DNA from: Polyangiaceae bacterium
GTDB lineage: Bacteria; Myxococcota_A; Polyangia; Polyangiales; Polyangiaceae
Length of the DNA stretch: 39,404 nt
Direction of reading: 5' to 3'
NCBI GenBank assembly: GCA_022842465.1
Contig: JALHPN010000068.1
Location: 1 to 39,404, forward strand
This document shows, piece by piece, positions 9,823-17,060 of the stretch. Within the stretch, counting starts at the first letter, position 1. Every line of letters starts with the position of its first letter. The notes under the pieces were generated by a model. It did not search any database and was not told the DNA's origin. It worked only from the letters and a program-made list of their open reading frames with translations. The translations under genes and the position numbers were made by a program.

Positions 9823-10803
9823 TCAGACGCCGAACTTGCCGCGATCCTTCGCGATGAGATCGACGTAGAAGCTCGCGTCGCGGTGCGGCTCGAGCTCGCC
9901 CGTCTCGATCATCGCCTCGAGCTTCTTCTTCACCTCGCCGATGAGGCGCGAGGGCGGGAGACCGAACGAGCGCATGACCTCGTCCCCGATGCCGGACGGG
10001 AGCGGCGGGACCTTCGCGTCCTCGGCCGCGAGGCTCGCGATCCGTCCCGCGAGCTCCTCGATCTGAGAGAGGCCCTTCCGCTTCTTCTCCGGGCGCTTCG
10101 TCGTGATGTCGGCGCGCGCGAGGCAGAGCAGATCGTCGAGGTGCGTGCCGAGCTCGCGCGCGAAGCGGCGGACGGCGCTGTCGGTCCAGCTCGGCTCGTA
10201 CTGGTTCGCCCGGAGGTGGTGGAGGACGAGGAAGCGAACCGTCTCGCGGAGCGCCGGCTCGGGCGAGAACATCGAGACGCGCCGATCGAGCTTGTCGAAC
10301 ATGCGCGCCCCGACCTCGGCATGGCCGAGGAAGTGGACCTTGCCATCCGGGCTGATCGACCGCGTCTTGACCTTGCCGATGTCGTGGAAGAGCGAGGCCC
10401 AGCGGACCTCGAGGCGCGGGACGGCCTGACGCACGACCTGCTTCGTGTGCTTCCAGACGTCCTTGTGGCGCCACTCGCCGTCGCCGAAGCCCACCATAGC
10501 GTGGACCTCCGGGAAGACGACACGGAGGGCGCCGACGTCGAGGAGCGTGTCGAGCCCGAGCTCCGGGTCCTCGCCCATGACGACGCGGTCGAGCTTCGCG
10601 CGGACCCCGAGCGGATCCTTCTTGAGGGCCGCCTGCATCACCTCGAACGGCACGAGCTCGACCTGGCCGAGCGGCCGCGCCTTCTCCGCGCACACGGCGG
10701 CGAGCTCGAGCGCATCCATGGCGCGATCGATCTCCGCGGCGGTGGGCGCCGGCGCGGACGCGGCGCCGGGCGCGGGCGGAGGACGGGAGAGTTCGGACGG
10801 CAT
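9823..10803 (-). CDS. CCA-enzyme-like HD-domain protein lacking the nucleotidyltransferase head
   Basis: A 326-residue protein. After a Pro/Ala-rich N-terminus, residues ~30-110 resemble the RNA-binding middle of tRNA nucleotidyltransferases (LDTLLDVGALRVVFPEV). An HD phosphohydrolase domain follows: HKDVWKHT (113-120), LFHDIGK (138-144) with the His-Asp pair at 140-141, FLGHAEVGA (158-166) and LVLHHLRAN (192-200). No GGxxRD or DxD nucleotidyltransferase motif precedes this, so CCA addition is unlikely; a metal-dependent phosphatase or phosphodiesterase role is more plausible. I start at ATG 10803; an extension of 25 residues is open but unlike the family. TGCTAGGAA lies 19 nt upstream. Confidence 0.8.
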   Translation of the reverse strand: MPSELSRPPPAPGAASAPAPTAAEIDRAMDALELAAVCAEKARPLGQVELVPFEVMQAALKKDPLGVRAKLDRVVMGEDPELGLDTLLDVGALRVVFPEVHAMVGFGDGEWRHKDVWKHTKQVVRQAVPRLEVRWASLFHDIGKVKTRSISPDGKVHFLGHAEVGARMFDKLDRRVSMFSPEPALRETVRFLVLHHLRANQYEPSWTDSAVRRFARELGTHLDDLLCLARADITTKRPEKKRKGLSQIEELAGRIASLAAEDAKVPPLPSGIGDEVMRSFGLPPSRLIGEVKKKLEAMIETGELEPHRDASFYVDLIAKDRGKFGV

Positions 10804-10822
10804 GGGGACGGCGGGGTCGGCC

Positions 10823-10831
10823 TTCCTAGCA
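10823..10831 (-). promoter_or_regulatory. Extended -10-like TGCTAGGAA before the HD protein
   Basis: TGCTAGGAA on the minus strand, 19 nt upstream of ATG 10803, identical to the motif before the kinase gene. No ribosome site is seen between it and the ATG. Confidence 0.45.
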
Positions 10832-10973
10832 CGCGTCGTCGGTTCTCGGAAGCTCGTCACAAAACCGTGGAAGCACACGATGTCCGGGGCGTCGGGACGC
10901 GCCGGCGCGCGGGCCGTGACGGAAGAGAGACGTTCGCGATGCCGCTACGTACGTGCAGCTTCGAGGCCGCGGC

Positions 10974-10981
10974 GCTAGAGA
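10974..10981 (+). promoter_or_regulatory. -10-like GCTAGAGA before the Cys-rich lipoprotein
   Basis: GCTAGAGA ends 9 nt before ATG 10991, in the 187-bp divergent gap; no ribosome site follows it. Confidence 0.35.
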
Positions 10982-10990
10982 CGTGCGCTG

Positions 10991-11650
10991 ATGCGCACCA
11001 GAGCTTTGGTCGTGGGCTGCACGGTGGCGTGGGGGGTTGTCGGGATCGCGTGCGGTGGGGCGGCGCCGACGGATTTGTTCGGGGCACCGACGGCGGAGAG
11101 TGTTTCCGGGACGGAGCCGGGGAGTGGGAGTGGGAGCGGGAGTGGGAGCGGGAGCGGGAGCGAGAGCGAGACGCCGGGCACGGGCACGGGCACGGGCACG
11201 GGGGGAGAGGGCGGCTCCAGCGGGTCGTCGGGGTCGTCGGGGTCGTCGGGGTCGTCGGGGTCGAGTGGGGACGCCGAGCCGCCGCCCTGGAAGAGCGCCG
11301 GCATCGCGTGTGGCGATGCGACGTGCGCGCCCGGCGCGACGTTCTGTTGCGCGCGCGAGGAGGACGCGTTCGAGGGGATGACCTTCGAGTGCCGGACGAA
11401 CGGCTGTCAGAAGGGGGCGATCCTCCGCTGCGACGATCAGACCGATTGCCCGACGGGGAAGGTGTGCTGCGCGGCGTTCGAGCAGGGGAGCGGCTATCGC
11501 TACGCGACGTGCGCGGCGGCGTGTGTCCAGATCCCGAACTTCACGGCCGTCCGCTTCTGCGACCTCGCGAACCCAGTCGACGAGTGCGCGAGCATCGGCA
11601 AGACGTGCAAGGCGAGCCAGAGCCTCGCCGGCTACGCCGCCTGCCTCTGA
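10991..11650 (+). CDS. Cys-rich lipoprotein with Gly-Ser/Gly-Thr repeat linker
   Basis: A 219-residue lipoprotein with signal MRTRALVVGCTVAWGVVGIAC (lipidation Cys in VGIAC). About 50 residues of GS, GT and SSG repeats follow, encoded by tandem DNA repeats at 11121-11270. The C-terminal ~115 residues contain many Cys in repeated short patterns (GIACGDATCAPGATFCC, TDCPTGKVCC, ATCAAACV, FCDL, DECASIGKTC). This arrangement suggests disulfide-bonded small modules, as seen in many myxobacterial surface lipoproteins. The CPTGKVCC-type motif is typical of that group; no enzyme signature is present. The next gene starts 25 bp after the stop, so the two probably form an operon. Role unknown, probably surface display. 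Confidence 0.78.
   Translation: MRTRALVVGCTVAWGVVGIACGGAAPTDLFGAPTAESVSGTEPGSGSGSGSGSGSGSESETPGTGTGTGTGGEGGSSGSSGSSGSSGSSGSSGDAEPPPWKSAGIACGDATCAPGATFCCAREEDAFEGMTFECRTNGCQKGAILRCDDQTDCPTGKVCCAAFEQGSGYRYATCAAACVQIPNFTAVRFCDLANPVDECASIGKTCKASQSLAGYAACL
11121..11270 (+). repeat. In-frame tandem repeats coding the GS/GT/SSG linker
   Basis: There are three adjoining arrays. The first is 6-bp units of the type GGGAG(T/C) from 11121 to about 11168. The second is four GGGCAC units from 11176. The third is about four copies of a 9-bp GGGTCGTCG unit from 11222 to about 11260. All units are multiples of three, so slippage would change linker length without a frameshift. Confidence 0.85.
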
Positions 11651-11675
11651 CGCGTCCTGCGGGGCGAGGCGCGCG

Positions 11676-13127
11676 ATGAGGCGTGCGCTCCTCGTCGTGT
11701 TGCTCGGCGCGTGTCACGCGAGGCCGACCGCGCCCCCGCACGAGACCGCCCCGAAGGCCGCGCGTTCGGCGCCGACCGACGCGGCAAGCAGCGACGCGGC
11801 CACGGCCGCGACGGTCGATGGGGGCGTGGCCGACGGACCGGCGCAGATCGATCCGGACGGCGACGACGATCCGGAGGACACGGCGGGAGCCCTCCCCGAG
11901 AACGCCGTCTTCACCAAGGTCGGCACGCCTCCCCTCGCCCTCTCCCGCATCTGCGACCTCACCCCGCTAGGCGACGCGCTCTACGCGGCACACGCGAACC
12001 AGCCGCTCGGCACCGACGGCGCCACGATCACGCGTTACCGGCCCGCCGACGAGAAGCGGCCCTTCACGGTCGCCTTCGACTGGAACCGACCCGGCGAGCC
12101 GACGAAGGGCGGCGGCGCAGGCCAGGGCTTCACCCGCGTGCACGCCATCGGCGGGCGCCTCTTCGTGCCCGACGCGGACCCGCCGTACAACGGGCTCGGG
12201 CTCGTCGAGTGGGGAACGGAGGGCTACGTCTTCGTCTCGGACGACCGCGGCGTCTTCGCACCGCCACGCGCGCCGCACTACCGCCCTCCGGCCGCCCCGG
12301 ACCTGGCGTCGCCGAGCGGCCGCGCCGGCGCGGGCGTGCTCCCGCGCGCCTATCACGTGCTCGACGCGATCCGCTTCCGAGGCGGCATCTTCGCCTCGAC
12401 AGGATCCGTCCCACCGAAGGAGAGGGCCTGGAACGGCCCCTCGCCGGGCGCGCTCCATCGCGCCGACGAGGCGGGCGCGAAGTGGATCTACGAGGTCGAC
12501 TACCCGTTCCCGTACCAGAACGGCGTCTGGCGGCTGACGTACATGACGCGCTTCCGCGATCGGCTCTACGTCGGGATCCAGGACTACGACGGCCGCGAGC
12601 CCAACGACTACCTCGTGGTCGCGCCGCCGCCGGAGGCGACGACCCTCGCGCGCGAGCACGTGAAGCCAGTGCGCATCACGCGGACCGGCGCCGCGCAGAC
12701 CCTGCGCTGGTGGGTCGACACGGCCGCGCGGCCGACGAAGCTCTACTGGATCGCCTGGACGCGCGACACGGGCGCCGCCCTGCGTGTCACGACCGACGGC
12801 GAGCGGTGGACGTCGATCGTCCTCCCGCCCGACGCAGGCGCCCCCACCGACGTGAAGCGGATCGGGAGCGACGTCGTGGTCCTCGCCGAGCGAGGCCTCT
12901 TTCGCCTCGACGGCGAGGGCGACGCGGCGACGCTCACGCAGGTCGCGGTGCTCGCGCTCCCCGGGCCGGTCCCGGCCCCCCTCGGTCCTGGCCCCGGCAA
13001 GAAGCCGAAGCCCTCGCCGTTCGAGCTCTCGGACATCTTCTGCGCCGCGCCCCTCGCCGTGTTCCGCGGCGAGCTCTACGCGGGCGGCCAGCGCGGCGGG
13101 AGCCTCTGGAAGGTCGTCCCCCGGTAG
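11676..13127 (+). CDS. Large secreted lipoprotein, beta-propeller-like
   Basis: A 483-residue protein. The signal MRRALLVVLLGAC has a clear lipobox (Cys13). An Ala/Asp-rich spacer of ~65 residues follows, then ~400 residues of repeated short strand blocks with W, Y and G (LYAAHANQPLG, GRLFVPDADPPYNGLGLVEW, GYVFVSDDRGVF, RLYVGIQDYDGREP, LYWIAWTRDTG, RGLFRLDGEG, GELYAGGQRGGSLWKVV). The repeating YVGxxDxxG-like pattern resembles a propeller of the kelch or exo-sialidase type, but no catalytic motif was recognised. A GAGG ribosome site lies about 7 nt before ATG 11676. It follows the Cys-rich lipoprotein by 25 bp and is 41 bp ahead of the radical SAM gene. Function unknown. Confidence 0.75.
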   Translation: MRRALLVVLLGACHARPTAPPHETAPKAARSAPTDAASSDAATAATVDGGVADGPAQIDPDGDDDPEDTAGALPENAVFTKVGTPPLALSRICDLTPLGDALYAAHANQPLGTDGATITRYRPADEKRPFTVAFDWNRPGEPTKGGGAGQGFTRVHAIGGRLFVPDADPPYNGLGLVEWGTEGYVFVSDDRGVFAPPRAPHYRPPAAPDLASPSGRAGAGVLPRAYHVLDAIRFRGGIFASTGSVPPKERAWNGPSPGALHRADEAGAKWIYEVDYPFPYQNGVWRLTYMTRFRDRLYVGIQDYDGREPNDYLVVAPPPEATTLAREHVKPVRITRTGAAQTLRWWVDTAARPTKLYWIAWTRDTGAALRVTTDGERWTSIVLPPDAGAPTDVKRIGSDVVVLAERGLFRLDGEGDAATLTQVAVLALPGPVPAPLGPGPGKKPKPSPFELSDIFCAAPLAVFRGELYAGGQRGGSLWKVVPR

Positions 13128-13150
13128 GCCTGGCGTTTTCCCAGCCCGGC

Positions 13151-13158
13151 GCTAGGAA
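13151..13158 (+). promoter_or_regulatory. -10-like GCTAGGAA before the radical SAM gene
   Basis: GCTAGGAA ends 10 nt before GTG 13169. Its AGGAAAG could alternatively serve as a weak ribosome site. Confidence 0.35.
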
Positions 13159-13168
13159 AGCCCTCCAC

Positions 13169-14674
13169 GTGTCGAGGGATACCGAGCTACGAGACAGGAT
13201 CCGCCTCCGCCTCGGCGACGAGACCGGGCGCATCGAGAAGCAGGCGCCGTTCACGGTCGCGCTGCTCTACCCGTCACCGTACGGCGCGGCGATGAGCTCG
13301 CTCGGCTACCAGCGCATCTACCGCGCGGTGATGGACGAGCCGGGGATGGCGTGCGAGCGCGTCGTCCTCGACGACGAGGCGGAGAACGATCTCCTCGCCC
13401 AGGGACGACCCGTCAGCTACGAGTCGCTCCGCGGGCTCGACACGTACCCCGTGATCGCCACGAGCGTCGCGTACGAGCTCGAGATCGGCGGCCTCGTCCG
13501 GATGCTCGACGCCGCCGGCGTTCCTGCCCTCCGCGAACAGCGAGGGGATCGCGATCCGTTCGTCGTCGGCGGCGGTCCGCTCACGTTCTCGAATCCGCTC
13601 CCGCTCGCGCCGTTCTGCGACGCGATCGTGATCGGCGAGGCGGAGGAGATCATCGGCCCCGTCCTCCGCGTCCTCGAGGGCACCGCCGACAAGAAGGAGC
13701 GCCTCCGCCTTCTCGCCGCGATCCCGCACGTGTTCGTTCCGGAGCACCACGGCGTCGTGCTCCCGGTCGTCGCGAAGGCAAGCGACGACCAGATCCCCGC
13801 CTGGGCGACGATCCGTACGCCGCACGCCGTCCTCGCGGACATGTTCCTGATCGAGACGGAGCGAGGCTGCTCGCGTCGCTGCACGTACTGCGTGATGCGA
13901 CGGTCGACGAACGGCGGGATGCGCCTCGCCTCGATGGAGAAGATCCTCGGCATCATCCCGGACGACGCGAAGCGCGTCGGTCTCGTCGGGGCGGCCGTCA
14001 GCGATCACCCGAAGATCGTCCCGATGCTGAACGCGCTCGCCGATCGCGGGTGCGAGGTCGGGCTCTCGTCCCTACGCCCCGACCGGCTCGGCAGCGTCGA
14101 CGGCTTCGTCACCGCGCTCGCGCGCACCGGCACGCGCACGCTCACCACCGCGATGGACGGTCCGAGCGAGCGTCTCCGCGAGATGCTCGAGCGACGCGCG
14201 AAGGAGAAGAACCTCCACAAGGTCGCCGAGCTCGCGCGCGCGAACGGGATGGACCGCCTGAAGCTCTACTTGATGATCGGCCTCCCCGGCGAGACGGACG
14301 AGGACATCGAGGAGTGCGCACGGTTCACGACCGAGCTCACGAAGATCGTCCCGATCGCGCTCGGCATCGCGCCCTTCTGCGCGAAGCGGAACACGCCGCT
14401 CGACGGGGAGCCCTTCGCGGGGATCGCGGTCGTCGAGAAGCGGCTCGACCGCCTCCGCCGCGGGCTCCGCGGCCGGGCCGACGTCCGGTCCACGAGCGCG
14501 AAGTGGGCGTGGGCGGAGTACGTCCTCGCGCAGGGGGGCCCGGACGAGGGCCTCGCGGTGATGGAAGCCGTGCGCGAGGGCGGGAACTTCGCGGCCTACA
14601 AGCGGGCGTTCGGGCGGGTCACGGCCAAGCACGGGACGCGCGCCCGACGGTCGCTGGCGATCGCACAGATCTGA
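13169..14674 (+). CDS. B12-type radical SAM protein (TIGR03960-like)
   Basis: A 501-residue protein. The N-terminal half has the pattern of B12-binding-type radical SAM proteins of the TIGR03960 kind: VALLYPSPYGAAMSSLGYQ, CERVVLDD, VVGGGPLTFSNPLPLAPFCD and IGEAEEIIGPVL. The Fe-S cluster motif CxxxCxxC is at Cys234, Cys238 and Cys241 (CSRRCTYC). SAM-barrel features follow, including LYLMIGLPGETDED. The corrinoid DxHxxG motif is not seen, so cobalamin binding is uncertain. The GTG start at 13169 places the fold start about 30 residues in; the frame is open far upstream, but that overlaps the lipoprotein gene. The substrate is unknown; related proteins are often fused or linked to tRNA or ribosome modification. 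Confidence 0.85.
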   Translation: MSRDTELRDRIRLRLGDETGRIEKQAPFTVALLYPSPYGAAMSSLGYQRIYRAVMDEPGMACERVVLDDEAENDLLAQGRPVSYESLRGLDTYPVIATSVAYELEIGGLVRMLDAAGVPALREQRGDRDPFVVGGGPLTFSNPLPLAPFCDAIVIGEAEEIIGPVLRVLEGTADKKERLRLLAAIPHVFVPEHHGVVLPVVAKASDDQIPAWATIRTPHAVLADMFLIETERGCSRRCTYCVMRRSTNGGMRLASMEKILGIIPDDAKRVGLVGAAVSDHPKIVPMLNALADRGCEVGLSSLRPDRLGSVDGFVTALARTGTRTLTTAMDGPSERLREMLERRAKEKNLHKVAELARANGMDRLKLYLMIGLPGETDEDIEECARFTTELTKIVPIALGIAPFCAKRNTPLDGEPFAGIAVVEKRLDRLRRGLRGRADVRSTSAKWAWAEYVLAQGGPDEGLAVMEAVREGGNFAAYKRAFGRVTAKHGTRARRSLAIAQI

Positions 14675-14729
14675 GCACTCCTGTCCTTTCGCATAGTTGA
14701 CGGGGAGGACGAGCGCGCAGGCCGACACC

Positions 14730-14738
14730 TGCTACAAG
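14730..14738 (+). promoter_or_regulatory. Extended -10-like TGCTACAAG before the 14746 lipoprotein
   Basis: TGCTACAAG ends 7 nt before ATG 14746. No ribosome site lies between, so the transcript may be leaderless. A TTGACG at 14697-14702 is too far (about 30 nt) to be its -35. Confidence 0.45.
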
Positions 14739-14745
14739 AACCTAC

Positions 14746-16176
14746 ATGCGCTTGGGCGTGCTCGGTCCTCTCGGCCTCGCCTCACTCGGGCTGACGTTGC
14801 TCGCCTGCGCCGAGCTCCGCGCGTCGGACGCGGAGGTCGAGGCAGCGCCACCGGAGGAAGGCGAGACCACGATCCCGGAGGCCGATCCGCCGCGCGCGAC
14901 GGACGGAGGGATCGACGCGGCAGAGCCCCCCACGGAGCCGACGGACGACGTCGCGTGCGGCCGGGACCATTGGAGCCTCGCGACGAAGGCGAAGGCCGAA
15001 TGCGCAGCGCGCCAGGTCCGCGTCGTCTCCTCCGAGCTCGCGATCGACGTGAACGCCGTCGCGATCGCGCGCACGGCCGCGGGCCGCGTGGGGATCGTCT
15101 GGAACACCGAGACGATGGCGAGCGCGGGAGAGATGCGCTTCGCGAGCTTCACGCCCACCGCGCCGGGCTTCGCGGCGCCGACCGTGATGGTGCGGAAGGG
15201 GAGCGACTACGAGCACGTCGGGCACACGGCGAAGATCGTCGCGAGCGGAACGGACACGTTCCACATGCTCGTGCACGACGTCGACGACGTCGACGAGAGC
15301 GGCGACATCAAGGTCGTGAAGCACACCGGCGCGGCGCCGTCGTTCTCGACCCCGGAGGTGGTCTTCGCAGAGGTCAGGCGCGGCGCGGAGACGGCGATCG
15401 CGGTCGACGGGACGGGCACCACGGTCGCGAGCGCGCGCGTGTCCACGGGTCCGAACAAGGCGCGCTTCGCGGTCGCCCGTCAGATCGGCGCGGCCGCGTA
15501 CGCCGCGCTCCCCGATCTCTCGACCACGCTCGCGCCAGGGAGCGCGCCCGGGATCGGCGAAGCGTCGCTCACGTACGACGCCCAGGGGAAGCTCCACCTC
15601 GTCTACCACCACAACGACGCCATCGCGGGGAGCTGGCCGCGGTACCACACGTTCGACGGGACGGGCTGGTCTTACCGGAAGACCCTCGACAACAACGTCC
15701 CCGAGGGCTTCGCCGGCTACAGCCCGCGGCTCGTCGTGTCGGGCAACAAGAAGATCGCCGCGTACTTCTTCCGGCGCTCCGGCCAGCCCGCGCCCGCGAC
15801 CGCGGAGCTCCGGATCGCGACGTGGACAGGCTCCGATGACACGCCGCAGGTCTCCGTCATCGAGCAGTCGATCACGTCGACGAGCGACCTGTCGCCGCGG
15901 TACCGCGTCGCGATGGCGATCGATCCCTTCGGCCTCCTCCACCTCGCGGTCGTGCAGCCCGAGGGCCTCGACAACGGACGCCTCGTCTACATGCGCCAGG
16001 TCCGCGCCGGCGGCGAGACGAAGTGGCTCGAGGACACGATCGATCCGAGCGTGCTCGCCCAGAACAGCGACGCCGCGTTCGTCGACCTCGTCGTCGACGA
16101 GCGGGCGCGGCCCCACATCGTCTACCGCTCCGGGATCGACGGGCTCGTCCGCTACGCGACGAGGTTCGACCGATGA
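14746..16176 (+). CDS. Secreted lipoprotein with repeated strand blocks
   Basis: A 476-residue protein with signal MRLGVLGPLGLASLGLTLLAC (lipobox LLAC). An acidic Pro/Glu spacer of ~45 residues follows, then ~400 residues. Recurring blocks such as GRVGIVWNTE, DTFHMLVHDVDD, GKLHLVYHHND, GLLHLAVVQPEG and ARPHIVYRSG repeat at about 60-70 residue spacing, the pattern of BNR or propeller-like proteins of the myxobacterial surface. No catalytic residues recognised. It overlaps the next gene by 4 bp (ATGA), so the two are coupled. Function unknown. Confidence 0.78.
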   Translation: MRLGVLGPLGLASLGLTLLACAELRASDAEVEAAPPEEGETTIPEADPPRATDGGIDAAEPPTEPTDDVACGRDHWSLATKAKAECAARQVRVVSSELAIDVNAVAIARTAAGRVGIVWNTETMASAGEMRFASFTPTAPGFAAPTVMVRKGSDYEHVGHTAKIVASGTDTFHMLVHDVDDVDESGDIKVVKHTGAAPSFSTPEVVFAEVRRGAETAIAVDGTGTTVASARVSTGPNKARFAVARQIGAAAYAALPDLSTTLAPGSAPGIGEASLTYDAQGKLHLVYHHNDAIAGSWPRYHTFDGTGWSYRKTLDNNVPEGFAGYSPRLVVSGNKKIAAYFFRRSGQPAPATAELRIATWTGSDDTPQVSVIEQSITSTSDLSPRYRVAMAIDPFGLLHLAVVQPEGLDNGRLVYMRQVRAGGETKWLEDTIDPSVLAQNSDAAFVDLVVDERARPHIVYRSGIDGLVRYATRFDR

Positions 16177-17060
16177 AGAGCGGGCTCCTCGCCCTCGTCT
16201 TGACGTGCGTGGCGTGCACCGCCGGCAGTGACGCGCCGATCGGCACCCAGGAAGGCGAGCTCGGCGCCGAGCCGCGCGCCGCCGGGATCGCGGAGGGTAG
16301 CCTCGAGGAGGAGGGCGTCCTCGTCTGCGTGAACGACGCGAAGACGACGTCGGCGGCGCTCGAAGGCGCCGGTCTACCCGCCGAGGTCGCCGCCGCGCTC
16401 ACGTCGTTCCGCAGCGGTGCGCGCTTCTTCGAGTCGGTCGACGAGGTCGACGCGATCGCGGGCACGGACGCCGACGTCTTCCGGAGGCTCGTCACCTACG
16501 CGAAGGACACGGGCGCGACGGAGGCGCCCGGCTTCGACCCCCTCGACAAGGTGCGCCTCCGGCTCCCGGACGGCTTCCACGGCCGGCCGACGAGCGCCGA
16601 CATCGTCGTCGAGGCCGGCTTCGACGGCCTCTCCGCCGAAGAGGTGCGCGTTCGCGTGAGGAGCCGCCTCCGCGGCACGGTCCACCCCTCGAACGATCGC
16701 TTCGTGGACGAGACGATCGCCGAGACCCTCCACGCCTTCACGATCGGCGTGAACAACCTCTTCGCGAGCGGATCTCCGCACGCGACGTTCGCGCGCGCGC
16801 TGGACGCCGACCGGCTCACCCTGGTCGGCACGATGTCGTCCGTGACCCCGACGTTCCTCGTCGCGGAGAAGAACGGCACGACGACCTGGTACACGCGCCA
16901 GACCGGCGCGTACGTGATGGCGCCTGCGCCGACCTATCCGCGGATCATGCGCGCACGCGTTCGCCTCGGCGACGCGCCCGGCGTGCGGGTCTTCTATCCG
17001 TCGTGGAAGGCGACGGTGCTCGCGGCACCCACCGGCGAGGTCATCGAAGGCGGCGGCTGA
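16173..17060 (+). CDS. Lipoprotein of unknown function coupled to the propeller-like lipoprotein
   Basis: A 295-residue protein with signal MKSGLLALVLTCVACTAG (lipidation Cys in CVAC). The mature part has no motif I recognise. It contains FDPLDKVRLRLPDGFHG, a moderately charged middle, and a strand-rich end (YVMAPAPTYPRIMRARVRLG, GVRVFYPSWKATVLAAP). Its ATG overlaps the upstream TGA, implying translational coupling and a joint role. Its stop directly abuts the stop codon of hflX on the other strand (TGA at 17058-17060 next to TCA at 17061-17063). Confidence 0.75.
   Translation: MKSGLLALVLTCVACTAGSDAPIGTQEGELGAEPRAAGIAEGSLEEEGVLVCVNDAKTTSAALEGAGLPAEVAAALTSFRSGARFFESVDEVDAIAGTDADVFRRLVTYAKDTGATEAPGFDPLDKVRLRLPDGFHGRPTSADIVVEAGFDGLSAEEVRVRVRSRLRGTVHPSNDRFVDETIAETLHAFTIGVNNLFASGSPHATFARALDADRLTLVGTMSSVTPTFLVAEKNGTTTWYTRQTGAYVMAPAPTYPRIMRARVRLGDAPGVRVFYPSWKATVLAAPTGEVIEGGG

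Noticed and set aside
11711..13168. Upstream extension of the radical SAM frame to about 987 codons
   Set aside because: The added part is Arg-rich noise overlapping the lipoprotein gene in another frame; family homology begins about residue 30 from GTG 13169.
14697..14702. TTGACG as a -35 for the lipoprotein at 14746
   Set aside because: It is about 30 nt from the TACAAG element, not the usual 16-18 nt; the extended -10 explains the site better.
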